Assembly (NCBI GenBank): GCA_019695435.1
Contig: JACTVF010000042.1
Coordinates: 1-12,146, forward strand
Length of the DNA: 12,146 nt
Direction of reading: 5' to 3'
Source: Methanoregulaceae archaeon
GTDB taxonomy: Archaea > Halobacteriota > Methanomicrobia > Methanomicrobiales > Methanospirillaceae
Shown in pieces: positions 1-4,832 of this stretch (within the stretch, counting starts at the first letter, position 1; each line of letters starts with the position of its first letter). Under the pieces are notes generated by a model. That model did not search any database. It saw only the letters and a program-made list of their open reading frames with translations, and was not told the origin of the DNA. The position numbers and the translations under genes are program-made.

Positions 1-641
1 GCTTCGAGGATCATGCTCTGGCGCAGTCCTTCGGCCTTCAGGATTGCGGAACGTTTCTCCCCGTCAGCACGCAGGATTGCCGCCCGCCTCGCCCGCTCTG
101 CGGCGGTCTGTTCGGTCATCGCGTTCTTGACAGCCTCGACCGGATCGACTTCCTTTATCTCAACCCGTTCAACTTTGACACCCCACTGGTCGGTCTCGCG
201 GTCGAGAATATCCCGGAGCTTGGTGTTGATAACATCCCGGTTATAGAGAACTTCATCGAGTTCCATGTCCCCGATGATGCCACGGAGGCTGGTCTGCGCG
301 AGCGCGACAGTTGCCAAACGGTAGTTGGAAACTTCAAAGTATGCCTTTTCGGGATCGATTACCCGTACATAGACGATCGCATCCACATTGGTCGGCGAGT
401 TATCCTTGGTTATGACTTCCTGCTTTGGAACCTCCATGACCTGGGTCCGCAGATCAAGTTTTGTCACACCGCTGACAAAGGGGACAATCCAGCGAAAACC
501 CGGGTTCATGCGCCCGATATACTTCCCGAGCCGGATCTGGAGACCCTGCTCGTACGGCTGGATAATCACGACACCTTTTGCAAAAATGACGACGATGACT
601 AGGATCAAAAATATCGTAATCAGCGTCTCAATAAACACCAT
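1..641 (-). CDS. SPFH/band 7 (slipin, stomatin-like) membrane protein, C-terminus cut by window edge
   Basis: Reading from the ATG at 641 there are 213 open codons to the window edge, so the 3' end is missing. Residues 4-20 are a hydrophobic anchor (IETLITIFLILVIVVIF). A typical slipin SPFH domain follows: GVVIIQPYEQGLQIRLGK at about 23-40, the NPGF motif near 45, VPKQEVITKDN near 70, then YRLATVALAQTSLRG and the start of an Ala/Glu/Arg-rich helical tail (TAAERARRAAILRADGEK). Family knowledge: such proteins form oligomeric membrane scaffolds and often pair with an NfeD protein. The start is supported by an AGGAGGT-type ribosome binding site about 10 nt upstream, inside the last codons of the nfeD-like gene, which ends only 3 nt before this ATG. 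The two genes are almost certainly one transcription unit. The exact cellular role is unknown. Confidence 0.93.
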   Translation of the reverse strand, partial: MVFIETLITIFLILVIVVIFAKGVVIIQPYEQGLQIRLGKYIGRMNPGFRWIVPFVSGVTKLDLRTQVMEVPKQEVITKDNSPTNVDAIVYVRVIDPEKAYFEVSNYRLATVALAQTSLRGIIGDMELDEVLYNRDVINTKLRDILDRETDQWGVKVERVEIKEVDPVEAVKNAMTEQTAAERARRAAILRADGEKRSAILKAEGLRQSMILE

Positions 642-644
642 GGT

Positions 645-1103
645 TTAGTTTACCTCCTCTACGACGATATGTACACCCTCTGAATCAATTACCCGGACGG
701 TTTTACCGGTGGGAATGACTGGGCCGGTCGAATGGGCGCTCCATTCTGTAGTGCCGATGCGGACTTTTCCTTTGATGGTTGTTGCATCGATATCAGCAAT
801 AACCTGTCCCTCCTTACCAATAAGCGAATCCCGGCTGATCGTTGTCGGACTGCCATCCGGTGTGATCCTGCTGTATATCCAGACGGTCATTCCGGCGGCG
901 CAGAGGGCAACGGCTACGCCGATAACAACCCCCCAGCCGGAGTTAAAGATATCAACCCCCAAAAGGAGCAGTATCCCCAGCATGATCAATACAGTCGCCG
1001 GTACTGTGGCAAAAAACCCCGGGCTGTGCACTTCCACAAGGAGCAGGATGGCTCCCATGATGATAAGGATCCATCCAAGGGCAATCCCTTCAAGGAGTAC
1101 CAT
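645..1103 (-). CDS. NfeD-like membrane protein with C-terminal OB-fold domain
   Basis: 152 aa. Three hydrophobic stretches (about residues 8-24, 30-50 and 57-78) form the membrane part, followed by a soluble NfeD-type OB-fold domain at about 95-150, with LIGKEGQVIADID, KGKVRIGTTEWSAHS and the closing IPTGKTVRVIDSEG pattern typical of the family. It is the short NfeD form without the N-terminal ClpP-like serine protease domain. NfeD proteins are believed to bind SPFH/slipin oligomers, and the next gene 3 nt downstream encodes exactly such a partner. The ATG at 1103 has no good Shine-Dalgarno sequence, but an A/T-rich TATA-like element lies about 27 nt upstream, which would fit a leaderless transcript. 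The 76-nt gap to the DUF89 gene holds no obvious terminator, so read-through from upstream is also possible. Confidence 0.9.
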   Translation of the reverse strand: MVLLEGIALGWILIIMGAILLLVEVHSPGFFATVPATVLIMLGILLLLGVDIFNSGWGVVIGVAVALCAAGMTVWIYSRITPDGSPTTISRDSLIGKEGQVIADIDATTIKGKVRIGTTEWSAHSTGPVIPTGKTVRVIDSEGVHIVVEEVN

Positions 1104-1124
1104 GAATAGTGAATGGTATGTGCG

Positions 1125-1136
1125 GATAAAATTCTA
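1125..1136 (-). promoter_or_regulatory. Possible TATA element for a leaderless nfeD-like transcript
   Basis: On the minus strand the A/T-rich stretch TAGAATTTTATC is centred about 27 nt before the ATG at 1103. That is the distance at which archaeal transcription would start at or near the start codon. No ribosome binding site is visible between it and the ATG, which fits a leaderless message. The match to a TATA box is weak. Confidence 0.3.
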
Positions 1137-1179
1137 TGGAAGTATGAAGGTTTTCGGGAGGTCGGGATTGTCAGGAAAC

Positions 1180-2034
1180 TCATGCACGGAGCAGTGCAAT
1201 CTTGGAACCAACCGTGACACCGGCTTCTTTTGCAACCGGCAGGCATTTTGCCGCCATCAGGTATGCGATGGGGGGGAGGTCGTTTCGCTCGAAGAGGGAT
1301 TCGAAATTTGCCATACCCTTTGCGATGATCAGCGTGCAGCGGGAGATGGCCTCTGAAAGGACGGGAGGTGCCTCTTCCGTACAGAGGCCGATCTCGGCGC
1401 CAGTGCAGTTTGTGGTGAGGCAGTCGACAATGCGATCCAGCCCGAGCATTTTTGCATCTGCAAGGGTTGCATCGTTGAGCATTGGCAGGGCTTTGACCGC
1501 GAGCGTGACATGGGCTCCCCGGGATTTCAGGTACTGGATTAAGAGCCGGTCAAAAACGATCTCACCGCAGTTGTCGCTTAAGTAGACGACCCGTGACGCG
1601 AGGGGCAGGATCCGGTCGGTGTCGTCAATGGCGAGCCCATTATCGAATTCCTCACGGAAAAATGCGGAAAAGTTGCTCGTGACCGTATGCCCCTTGACCC
1701 CGTAATCAAAGGTGTTGCCGATCACCGCGGCAAGCACGTAGTCCCGGAACGTGTGCAGGTTTTGTCGGACTTCTTTACAGACCGCGATCGCTTCGGCATT
1801 CCCTTGGTCTTTGAGGAGGGAGAACGGATCGGAGGTACCGAGCAGTTCATATGCACGGTGGTGAATGCGGCTTGCAATCTGGGGATGTGTCAGGAGTTCG
1901 TCCCTGATCGCCAGAAGATACGAGCGGCAGGATGATGAAACCTTTTCTGTTGTTACCGGGTCGGCCCCGACAAGTCTGCACTCGAGCTCGACCCGGGTGA
2001 TCAGGCAATCGATACACGTTTCCGTAATCTTCAC
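1180..2034 (-). CDS. DUF89/ARMT1-like metal-dependent (damage-control type) phosphatase
   Basis: 284 aa from a GTG start at 2034, which is preceded at 8 nt by GGAG. The longer in-frame ATG at 2073 lies inside the tRNA-Pro gene and adds 13 residues unlike the family, so it is rejected. The protein begins MKITETCIDCL, and the CxxC at C7/C10 is typical of archaeal DUF89 proteins as I know them. Family motifs are visible in order: GNTFDYG (106-112), the metal-site motif SDNCGE (153-158, D154 and N155), LNDAT (186-190) and AKGMANFE (238-245). Known members hydrolyse phosphate esters, often damaged or surplus sugar phosphates or cofactor precursors, with Mn, Co or Ni at the active site; the substrate here cannot be read from sequence. 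It lies 30 nt after tRNA-Pro on the same strand, with no room for a normal separate promoter. Confidence 0.88.
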   Translation of the reverse strand: MKITETCIDCLITRVELECRLVGADPVTTEKVSSSCRSYLLAIRDELLTHPQIASRIHHRAYELLGTSDPFSLLKDQGNAEAIAVCKEVRQNLHTFRDYVLAAVIGNTFDYGVKGHTVTSNFSAFFREEFDNGLAIDDTDRILPLASRVVYLSDNCGEIVFDRLLIQYLKSRGAHVTLAVKALPMLNDATLADAKMLGLDRIVDCLTTNCTGAEIGLCTEEAPPVLSEAISRCTLIIAKGMANFESLFERNDLPPIAYLMAAKCLPVAKEAGVTVGSKIALLRA

Positions 2035-2042
2035 GGCCAAAA

Positions 2043-2046
2043 CTCC
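2043..2046 (-). promoter_or_regulatory. Ribosome binding site fixing the GTG start of the DUF89 gene
   Basis: GGAG on the minus strand, 8 nt before the GTG at 2034. It lies between the tRNA-Pro 3' end and the gene and supports the shorter start over the ATG at 2073. Confidence 0.65.
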
Positions 2047-2064
2047 AAAAAACAACAGCGATAA

Positions 2065-2138
2065 TGGGGCCATCGCGATTTGAACGCGAGTCAGAAGACC
2101 CCCAGTCTCCTAGGATGGCCAGGCTACCCTATGGCCCC
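2065..2138 (-). tRNA. tRNA-Pro, anticodon GGG
   Basis: A 74-nt cloverleaf can be folded by hand. The acceptor arms GGGGCCA and TGGCCCC pair over 7 bp with discriminator A at 2065. The D stem is GGGT/ATCC. The anticodon stem GGAGA/TCTTC encloses loop CTGGGGG (anticodon GGG at 2103-2101), reading CCC and CCU proline codons. The T stem TCGCG/CGCGA encloses TTCAAAT. There is no encoded CCA end and no intron. A T6 run (2052-2047 on this strand) starts 13 nt past the 3' end and could be a terminator, but the DUF89 gene begins directly after it. Confidence 0.95.
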
Positions 2139-2154
2139 GCTCTCTTACTATTCG

Positions 2155-2164
2155 CATATATTCC
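2155..2164 (-). promoter_or_regulatory. Possible TATA box for tRNA-Pro
   Basis: The minus strand reads GGAATATATG here, in an A/T-rich stretch that also contains GATAGATATGG just upstream (about 2163-2173). The first is centred about 21 nt and the second about 30 nt before the tRNA 5' end, so either could direct transcription with a very short leader. Which one is used cannot be decided by eye. Confidence 0.35.
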
Positions 2165-2186
2165 ATATCTATCTTTCTTGTTTTAG

Positions 2187-2217
2187 AAAAAAGCAGCAGA
2201 GACCGGCAGGACAAAAA
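2187..2217 (-). terminator. T-run terminator after the 67-aa reading frame
   Basis: On the minus strand a T5 run (2217-2213) follows the stop codon directly and a T6 run (2192-2187) follows 20 nt later. Archaeal polymerase stops at oligo-T tracts without needing a hairpin. This would separate the small frame from the tRNA-Pro promoter. Confidence 0.4.
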
Positions 2218-2421
2218 TCAGGGACCGGTTCGCTTGAACTCCACGACTTTCAGGATCAGGGTGTCGAGTTTATGATCGCTAATCTTTAGCTTTCCTTTGA
2301 TCAAATCGATATCACAGAAGATCTGCGGACTCCGGACATACATCCGGTAGATGATGAACTGCCGGGTGACGATCCTTGTACCAAATAATACTGCCATGCA
2401 ACTTTCAAATGCCGGATTCAT
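2218..2421 (-). CDS. Small hypothetical protein, 67 aa
   Basis: I do not recognise this protein. It begins MNPAFESCMAVLFGTR and its basic C-terminal half reads IDLIKGKLKISDHKLD then LILKVVEFKRTGP. There is no membrane segment or clear metal site (only two separated cysteines). In favour of a real gene: the codons after about residue 15 look like the neighbours (ATC, TAC, CGG, GTC, CTG and AAG dominate), T-runs follow the stop, and CATATACC centred about 25 nt before the ATG could be a TATA box for a leaderless message. Against: there is only a weak AGGT near the ATG, and the frame lies between two promoters. An in-frame stop 36 nt before the ATG (13 codons including the stop) rules out a much longer N-terminus. 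It could also be the remnant of a longer gene. Confidence 0.4.
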   Translation of the reverse strand: MNPAFESCMAVLFGTRIVTRQFIIYRMYVRSPQIFCDIDLIKGKLKISDHKLDTLILKVVEFKRTGP

Positions 2422-2504
2422 GTACCTGACTATCAGTGCCTGGTATATGCAGGGCTGTTGTTACTTTCCGTGTAACGGGCGGATTGTGCCAGAAATAAAA
2501 AAGA

Positions 2505-2514
2505 TATGTATATA
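2505..2514 (+). promoter_or_regulatory. TATA box upstream of the Roadblock/response-regulator pair
   Basis: TATGTATATA, preceded by a purine-rich BRE-like stretch (AAAAAAGA). Centred near 2510, it predicts a start of transcription around 2535 and a leader of about 35 nt before the ATG at 2571. A second A/T-rich element (AAATATAGTT, 2535-2544) could serve as an alternative. Confidence 0.55.
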
Positions 2515-2570
2515 TGGTGTCATCTGAAATTATGAAATATAGTTATTAGTGTGGCACGGGAGCCATAGCC

Positions 2571-2930
2571 ATGTTAAAAGATAAAATTGCGGTGATTATA
2601 GAAAAAATACGGGCAATTGATGGAGTGACGGCATGCGCCCTTGTGTCACGGGATGGTATCATTGCCGGGAAATATTTTGACCGGGAACTTAATGAACCAT
2701 GGTTTGGTGCTCTCGCTGCGACTATTCTTGCATCTGCGGAGTCGGCAGGTAACGTTACCGGAATGAAATCCCTTGCAACGGTTACGATACGTGCAGCGGA
2801 TTCATCCATCCTTGTCATGGGCGCCGGGGAACATTTTCTCATCGCCGCACTTCTCAAAGGTAATGCGAAGCAGGATGAGGTGGGTTCAAGTATCAATGCC
2901 ATAGCTGCAGAAATAGGGCGGGTGATATAA
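2571..2930 (+). CDS. Roadblock/LC7 domain protein (MglB-like)
   Basis: 119 aa, a single-domain length. The fold pattern of the Roadblock/LC7 family is clear: an N-terminal helix (DKIAVIIEKIRAIDGV), a strand with the family motif ACALVSRDGIIAGKYF at about 22-37, a long helix with an Ala-rich core (FGALAATILASAESAG), then strands KSLATVTIRAADSSILVMGAG and a C-terminal helix. Roadblock proteins dimerise and in prokaryotes often act on small Ras-like GTPases (MglB on MglA), or serve as scaffolds in signalling; no GTPase gene lies in this window. The ATG is preceded at 8 nt by GGGAG. The stop codon directly abuts the ATG of the response regulator, so the two are co-translated and probably work together. 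Confidence 0.88.
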   Translation: MLKDKIAVIIEKIRAIDGVTACALVSRDGIIAGKYFDRELNEPWFGALAATILASAESAGNVTGMKSLATVTIRAADSSILVMGAGEHFLIAALLKGNAKQDEVGSSINAIAAEIGRVI

Positions 2931-3560
2931 ATGTATACAATTCTCGTCGTGGATGACAGTCCCTTTATTGTTGATGTGTTTGTAACGATGCTTGAACGGG
3001 GAGGGTATCGCACCGTTGCCGCGTACGGCGGTGAAGAATGCCTGGAGATCCTAAAAACCGTGACGCCGGATCTTATCCTTCTCGATATTATGATGGAACC
3101 GATGGACGGATGGGAGACGCTGGAAAAGATCAAGGAAAACCCGGCCACAAAAGAGATTCCCGTGCTCATGCTTACGGCAAAACAGCTCACTCCCCCCGAG
3201 GCAGAAGAATACGGTATCTTTATCGAAGATTACGTTCTCAAACCTATTACCCACCGTGAGCTCTACGATGTAATTGAGCGTGTGATCGGCCGCCGGCAGA
3301 CTATCCGGTCTGATATGGATCGGGCCCGGCAATCCGGGGTTGATTTTGATATTGTCAACGAATATGCCTTGCTATCCAAGAGCATTGATGTTAACAAGCG
3401 CCTGATGAAAATCCTCGAAACGACGTACAATTTCAATAATTCAAAAGTCCGGGTCAGCGACGATATTTCCCGGGCATTAAAGAACATGGATGCCAACATC
3501 AGGTTTCAGGAGTCCCGCCTTCAGCAGATAAAAGGTGAACTTGCCGAGAAAACCCCATAA
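2931..3560 (+). CDS. Response regulator: receiver domain plus C-terminal helical extension (copy 1)
   Basis: 209 aa. Residues 1-120 form a complete CheY-type receiver: acidic pair D8/D9, phosphoacceptor D52 in LLDIMMEPMDGWE, T82 and K104 (VLKP). The extension (about 121-209) is not a DNA-binding, GGDEF or kinase domain that I know. It contains G136-x-D, E144-Y145 and K150-S151 in a helical context and ends in a charged heptad-like helix, likely a coiled coil for dimerisation or partner binding. No histidine kinase is nearby. The ATG follows the Roadblock stop with no gap, and no separate promoter is seen. The downstream gene at 3700 encodes a paralogue with the same layout. The output is probably protein-protein interaction rather than DNA binding, but this is inference. 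Confidence 0.93.
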   Translation: MYTILVVDDSPFIVDVFVTMLERGGYRTVAAYGGEECLEILKTVTPDLILLDIMMEPMDGWETLEKIKENPATKEIPVLMLTAKQLTPPEAEEYGIFIEDYVLKPITHRELYDVIERVIGRRQTIRSDMDRARQSGVDFDIVNEYALLSKSIDVNKRLMKILETTYNFNNSKVRVSDDISRALKNMDANIRFQESRLQQIKGELAEKTP

Positions 3561-3586
3561 GGATACAATCGCATGAACATATGATC

Positions 3587-3594
3587 TTATAAAC
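3587..3594 (+). promoter_or_regulatory. TATA-like element for the second response regulator
   Basis: TTATAAAC lies 27 nt after the first regulator's stop codon. It predicts transcription from about 3616, giving a leader of about 85 nt. That leader contains a small hairpin (GTTGT/ACAAC, 3633-3648) and the 14-bp palindrome at 3674-3687. GTATAATC at about 3614-3621 could be an alternative box with a shorter leader. Confidence 0.45.
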
Positions 3595-3673
3595 ACTTTA
3601 ATAGAACAGCCACGTATAATCGAGGATGCGGGGTTGTTGCCCTACAACGGCGATTACAGATGCCTCCCGCCAA

Positions 3674-3687
3674 TTATCTGCAGATAA
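3674..3687. promoter_or_regulatory. Perfect 14-bp palindrome before the second response regulator
   Basis: TTATCTGCAGATAA equals its own reverse complement. It ends one base before the GGAG ribosome binding site (3689-3692) and 12 nt before the ATG at 3700. A site this close to the start of translation could be an operator for a dimeric regulator. Formed in RNA it would be a tight stem with almost no loop, so a DNA role is more likely. No second copy was noticed in the window. Confidence 0.4.
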
Positions 3688-3699
3688 CGGAGATCCCCC

Positions 3700-4329
3700 A
3701 TGGAAGCGACTATTCTGATTGTTGACGATAGTCCTTTTATCGTTGACGGACTTGCAGCCATTCTTACACGCAAAGGATATACCCCCATCGCCGCTCGTGG
3801 CGGGGATGAATGTATCAGATCCCTCCAGACCGTTAAACCAGATCTTATCCTCCTTGATATTATGATGGAGCCGATGGATGGGTGGGAGACACTGGAAAAG
3901 ATCAAGGAAAATCCAACAACAAAAGAGATCCCGGTGCTTATGTTCTCAGCAAAGAAGATCACACCTGTGGAAGCCCGAGAGCATAGTATGAATATCGATG
4001 ATTTTGTCTCAAAACCTGTGAACCCTTCACAGCTGCTGGATTCGATTCAGCGATTATTTTCCCGCAAAAATGATATAAATGCGGAGATGCTTGCTGCACA
4101 GGACAAGGGGTTTGACCCGGTGGTGATCGATGAATACATCGCGCTCCGCAAGAGTGTAGAAGTTGACAGGAATATGCTCGCGGTTTTGAGGGCATCGAGC
4201 GGGATGGATCTCTCCGGGCGCGAGGTTCCCCGTGAAGATATAGATGCAATCCGGAAGCTCGAAGAAAAAATTTACCAGACTGAACGGCGGTTACGGGAAA
4301 TCAATGACCTGCTGGAAAAAACCGCCTGA
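3700..4329 (+). CDS. Response regulator: receiver domain plus C-terminal helical extension (copy 2)
   Basis: 209 aa, the same length as the regulator ending at 3560. The receiver (1-121) has the acidic pair D9/D10, phosphoacceptor D53, S83 in place of the threonine of copy 1, and K105 (VSKP). Residues 47-81 are almost identical to copy 1, while the surrounding parts are much more diverged. The extension repeats the shared pattern: G137-x-D, E145-Y146, L149, K151-S152 and V155, then a charged C-terminal helix (RKLEEKIYQTERRLREI). GGAG stands 7 nt before the ATG. A separate TATA element and a 14-bp palindrome upstream suggest independent control. The function is probably phosphorylation-dependent signalling with a protein partner; cognate kinase and output are not visible. 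Confidence 0.93.
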   Translation: MEATILIVDDSPFIVDGLAAILTRKGYTPIAARGGDECIRSLQTVKPDLILLDIMMEPMDGWETLEKIKENPTTKEIPVLMFSAKKITPVEAREHSMNIDDFVSKPVNPSQLLDSIQRLFSRKNDINAEMLAAQDKGFDPVVIDEYIALRKSVEVDRNMLAVLRASSGMDLSGREVPREDIDAIRKLEEKIYQTERRLREINDLLEKTA

Positions 4330-4337
4330 ACCCGCAG

Positions 4338-4364
4338 CGGATATCGGAATCCGGAACTTTTTTT
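4338..4364 (+). terminator. Hairpin and T7 terminator after the second response regulator
   Basis: A 5-bp stem (CGGAT/ATCCG, loop of 6) is followed after 4 nt by seven T residues (4358-4364). It lies 8 nt after the stop codon and directly before the tRNA-Lys promoter, so it insulates the two units. Confidence 0.5.
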
Positions 4365-4372
4365 GGGCAATA

Positions 4373-4403
4373 TTTATATAGTTTTCTGGCATTGTTATAA
4401 TGC
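4373..4403 (+). promoter_or_regulatory. Strong archaeal promoter: box A and box B for tRNA-Lys (and perhaps the rpo operon)
   Basis: Box A TTTATATA at 4373-4380 matches the methanogen stable-RNA consensus. TGC at 4401-4403, centred about 25 nt downstream, matches box B, where transcription starts. This gives a leader of about 20 nt that RNase P would remove from the tRNA. Confidence 0.8.
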
Positions 4404-4421
4404 TGTACATCTTATTCCCCG

Positions 4422-4495
4422 GGGTTCGTAGCTCAGTTCGGTAGAGCGCCTGGCTTTTAACCAGGTGGTCGGGGGTTCAAATCCCTCCGGGCCCG
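4422..4495 (+). tRNA. tRNA-Lys, anticodon TTT
   Basis: 74 nt. The acceptor arms GGGTTCG and CGGGCCC pair over 7 bp with two G-U pairs; the discriminator is G4495. The D arm begins GCTC and contains the GG of the D loop. The anticodon stem CCTGG/CCAGG encloses loop CTTTTAA with anticodon TTT, reading AAA and AAG. The T stem GGGGG/CCCTC encloses TTCAAAT. There is no encoded CCA and no intron. It sits under a consensus promoter, 77 nt before rpoH on the same strand. Confidence 0.96.
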
Positions 4496-4498
4496 TTA

Positions 4499-4522
4499 CC
4501 ACGATCCAATCGTGGATTTTTT
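4499..4522 (+). terminator. Hairpin plus T6 after tRNA-Lys (terminator or attenuator)
   Basis: A 7-bp perfect stem CCACGAT/ATCGTGG with a 3-nt loop begins 4 nt after the tRNA and is followed after one base by six T residues (4517-4522). It resembles an intrinsic terminator. Because rpoH follows 50 nt later without an obvious promoter, it may let part of the transcription through. Confidence 0.55.
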
Positions 4523-4572
4523 GCGGTGATGCATCTGAGAGGCAATCGTTTCATCTTTAAGGGGGTTTTTCT

Positions 4573-4824
4573 TTGAGCACCAAACTGAATGTGTTAAGCC
4601 ACGTAATGGTGCCGGATCACCAGCTCATGAGCGAGGAGGAGGTTTCAGCACTGCTCTCCCGCTACCATATCACTACGGAACAATTACCAAAAATCTATCA
4701 TGACGATCCTGCTGTGAAGGTAATCGACGCAAAAGTCGATGATGTGATTCGGATTATCCGGAAGAGTCATACTGCTGGCAGGGCCGAAGCGTATCGACTT
4801 GTGATCAGGAGACCTAAAAAATAA
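4573..4824 (+). CDS. rpoH: DNA-directed RNA polymerase subunit H (Rpo5, RPB5 C-terminal homologue)
   Basis: 83 aa from a TTG start preceded at 7 nt by AAGGGGG. This is the usual length of the archaeal subunit, which equals only the C-terminal part of eukaryotic RPB5. Family signatures are present: [17 protein letters not shown] near the N-terminus, [20 protein letters not shown] in the middle, and [17 protein letters not shown] at the end. Before DVIRI the protein has Asp where I would expect Gly (usual pattern GDVIKI), a minor deviation. The subunit sits at the lower jaw of the polymerase and contacts downstream DNA and the A'' subunit. It leads the polymerase gene series; the stop is 8 nt before rpoB2. 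Confidence 0.95.
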   Translation: MSTKLNVLSHVMVPDHQLMSEEEVSALLSRYHITTEQLPKIYHDDPAVKVIDAKVDDVIRIIRKSHTAGRAEAYRLVIRRPKK

Positions 4825-4832
4825 GGCCGGGG

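Noticed and set aside
709..1356. Plus-strand 215-codon frame opposite the NfeD-like and DUF89 genes
   Set aside because: It spans the ends of two well-supported minus-strand genes and the gap between them, has low-complexity Pro/Arg/Ser-rich content and resembles no family; it is an antisense shadow.
2546..3190. Minus-strand 214-codon frame opposite the Roadblock gene and first response regulator
   Set aside because: Ser/Arg/Ile-rich composition typical of antisense reading; a similar artefact with matching wording occurs at 3654-3962 opposite the second regulator, because the genes beneath are paralogues.
3700..4329. Recent tandem duplication or mobile origin of the second response regulator
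   Set aside because: The tails are strongly diverged and the identical segment differs at nine silent sites, so the duplication is old; no direct repeats, terminal inverted repeats or transposase are seen.
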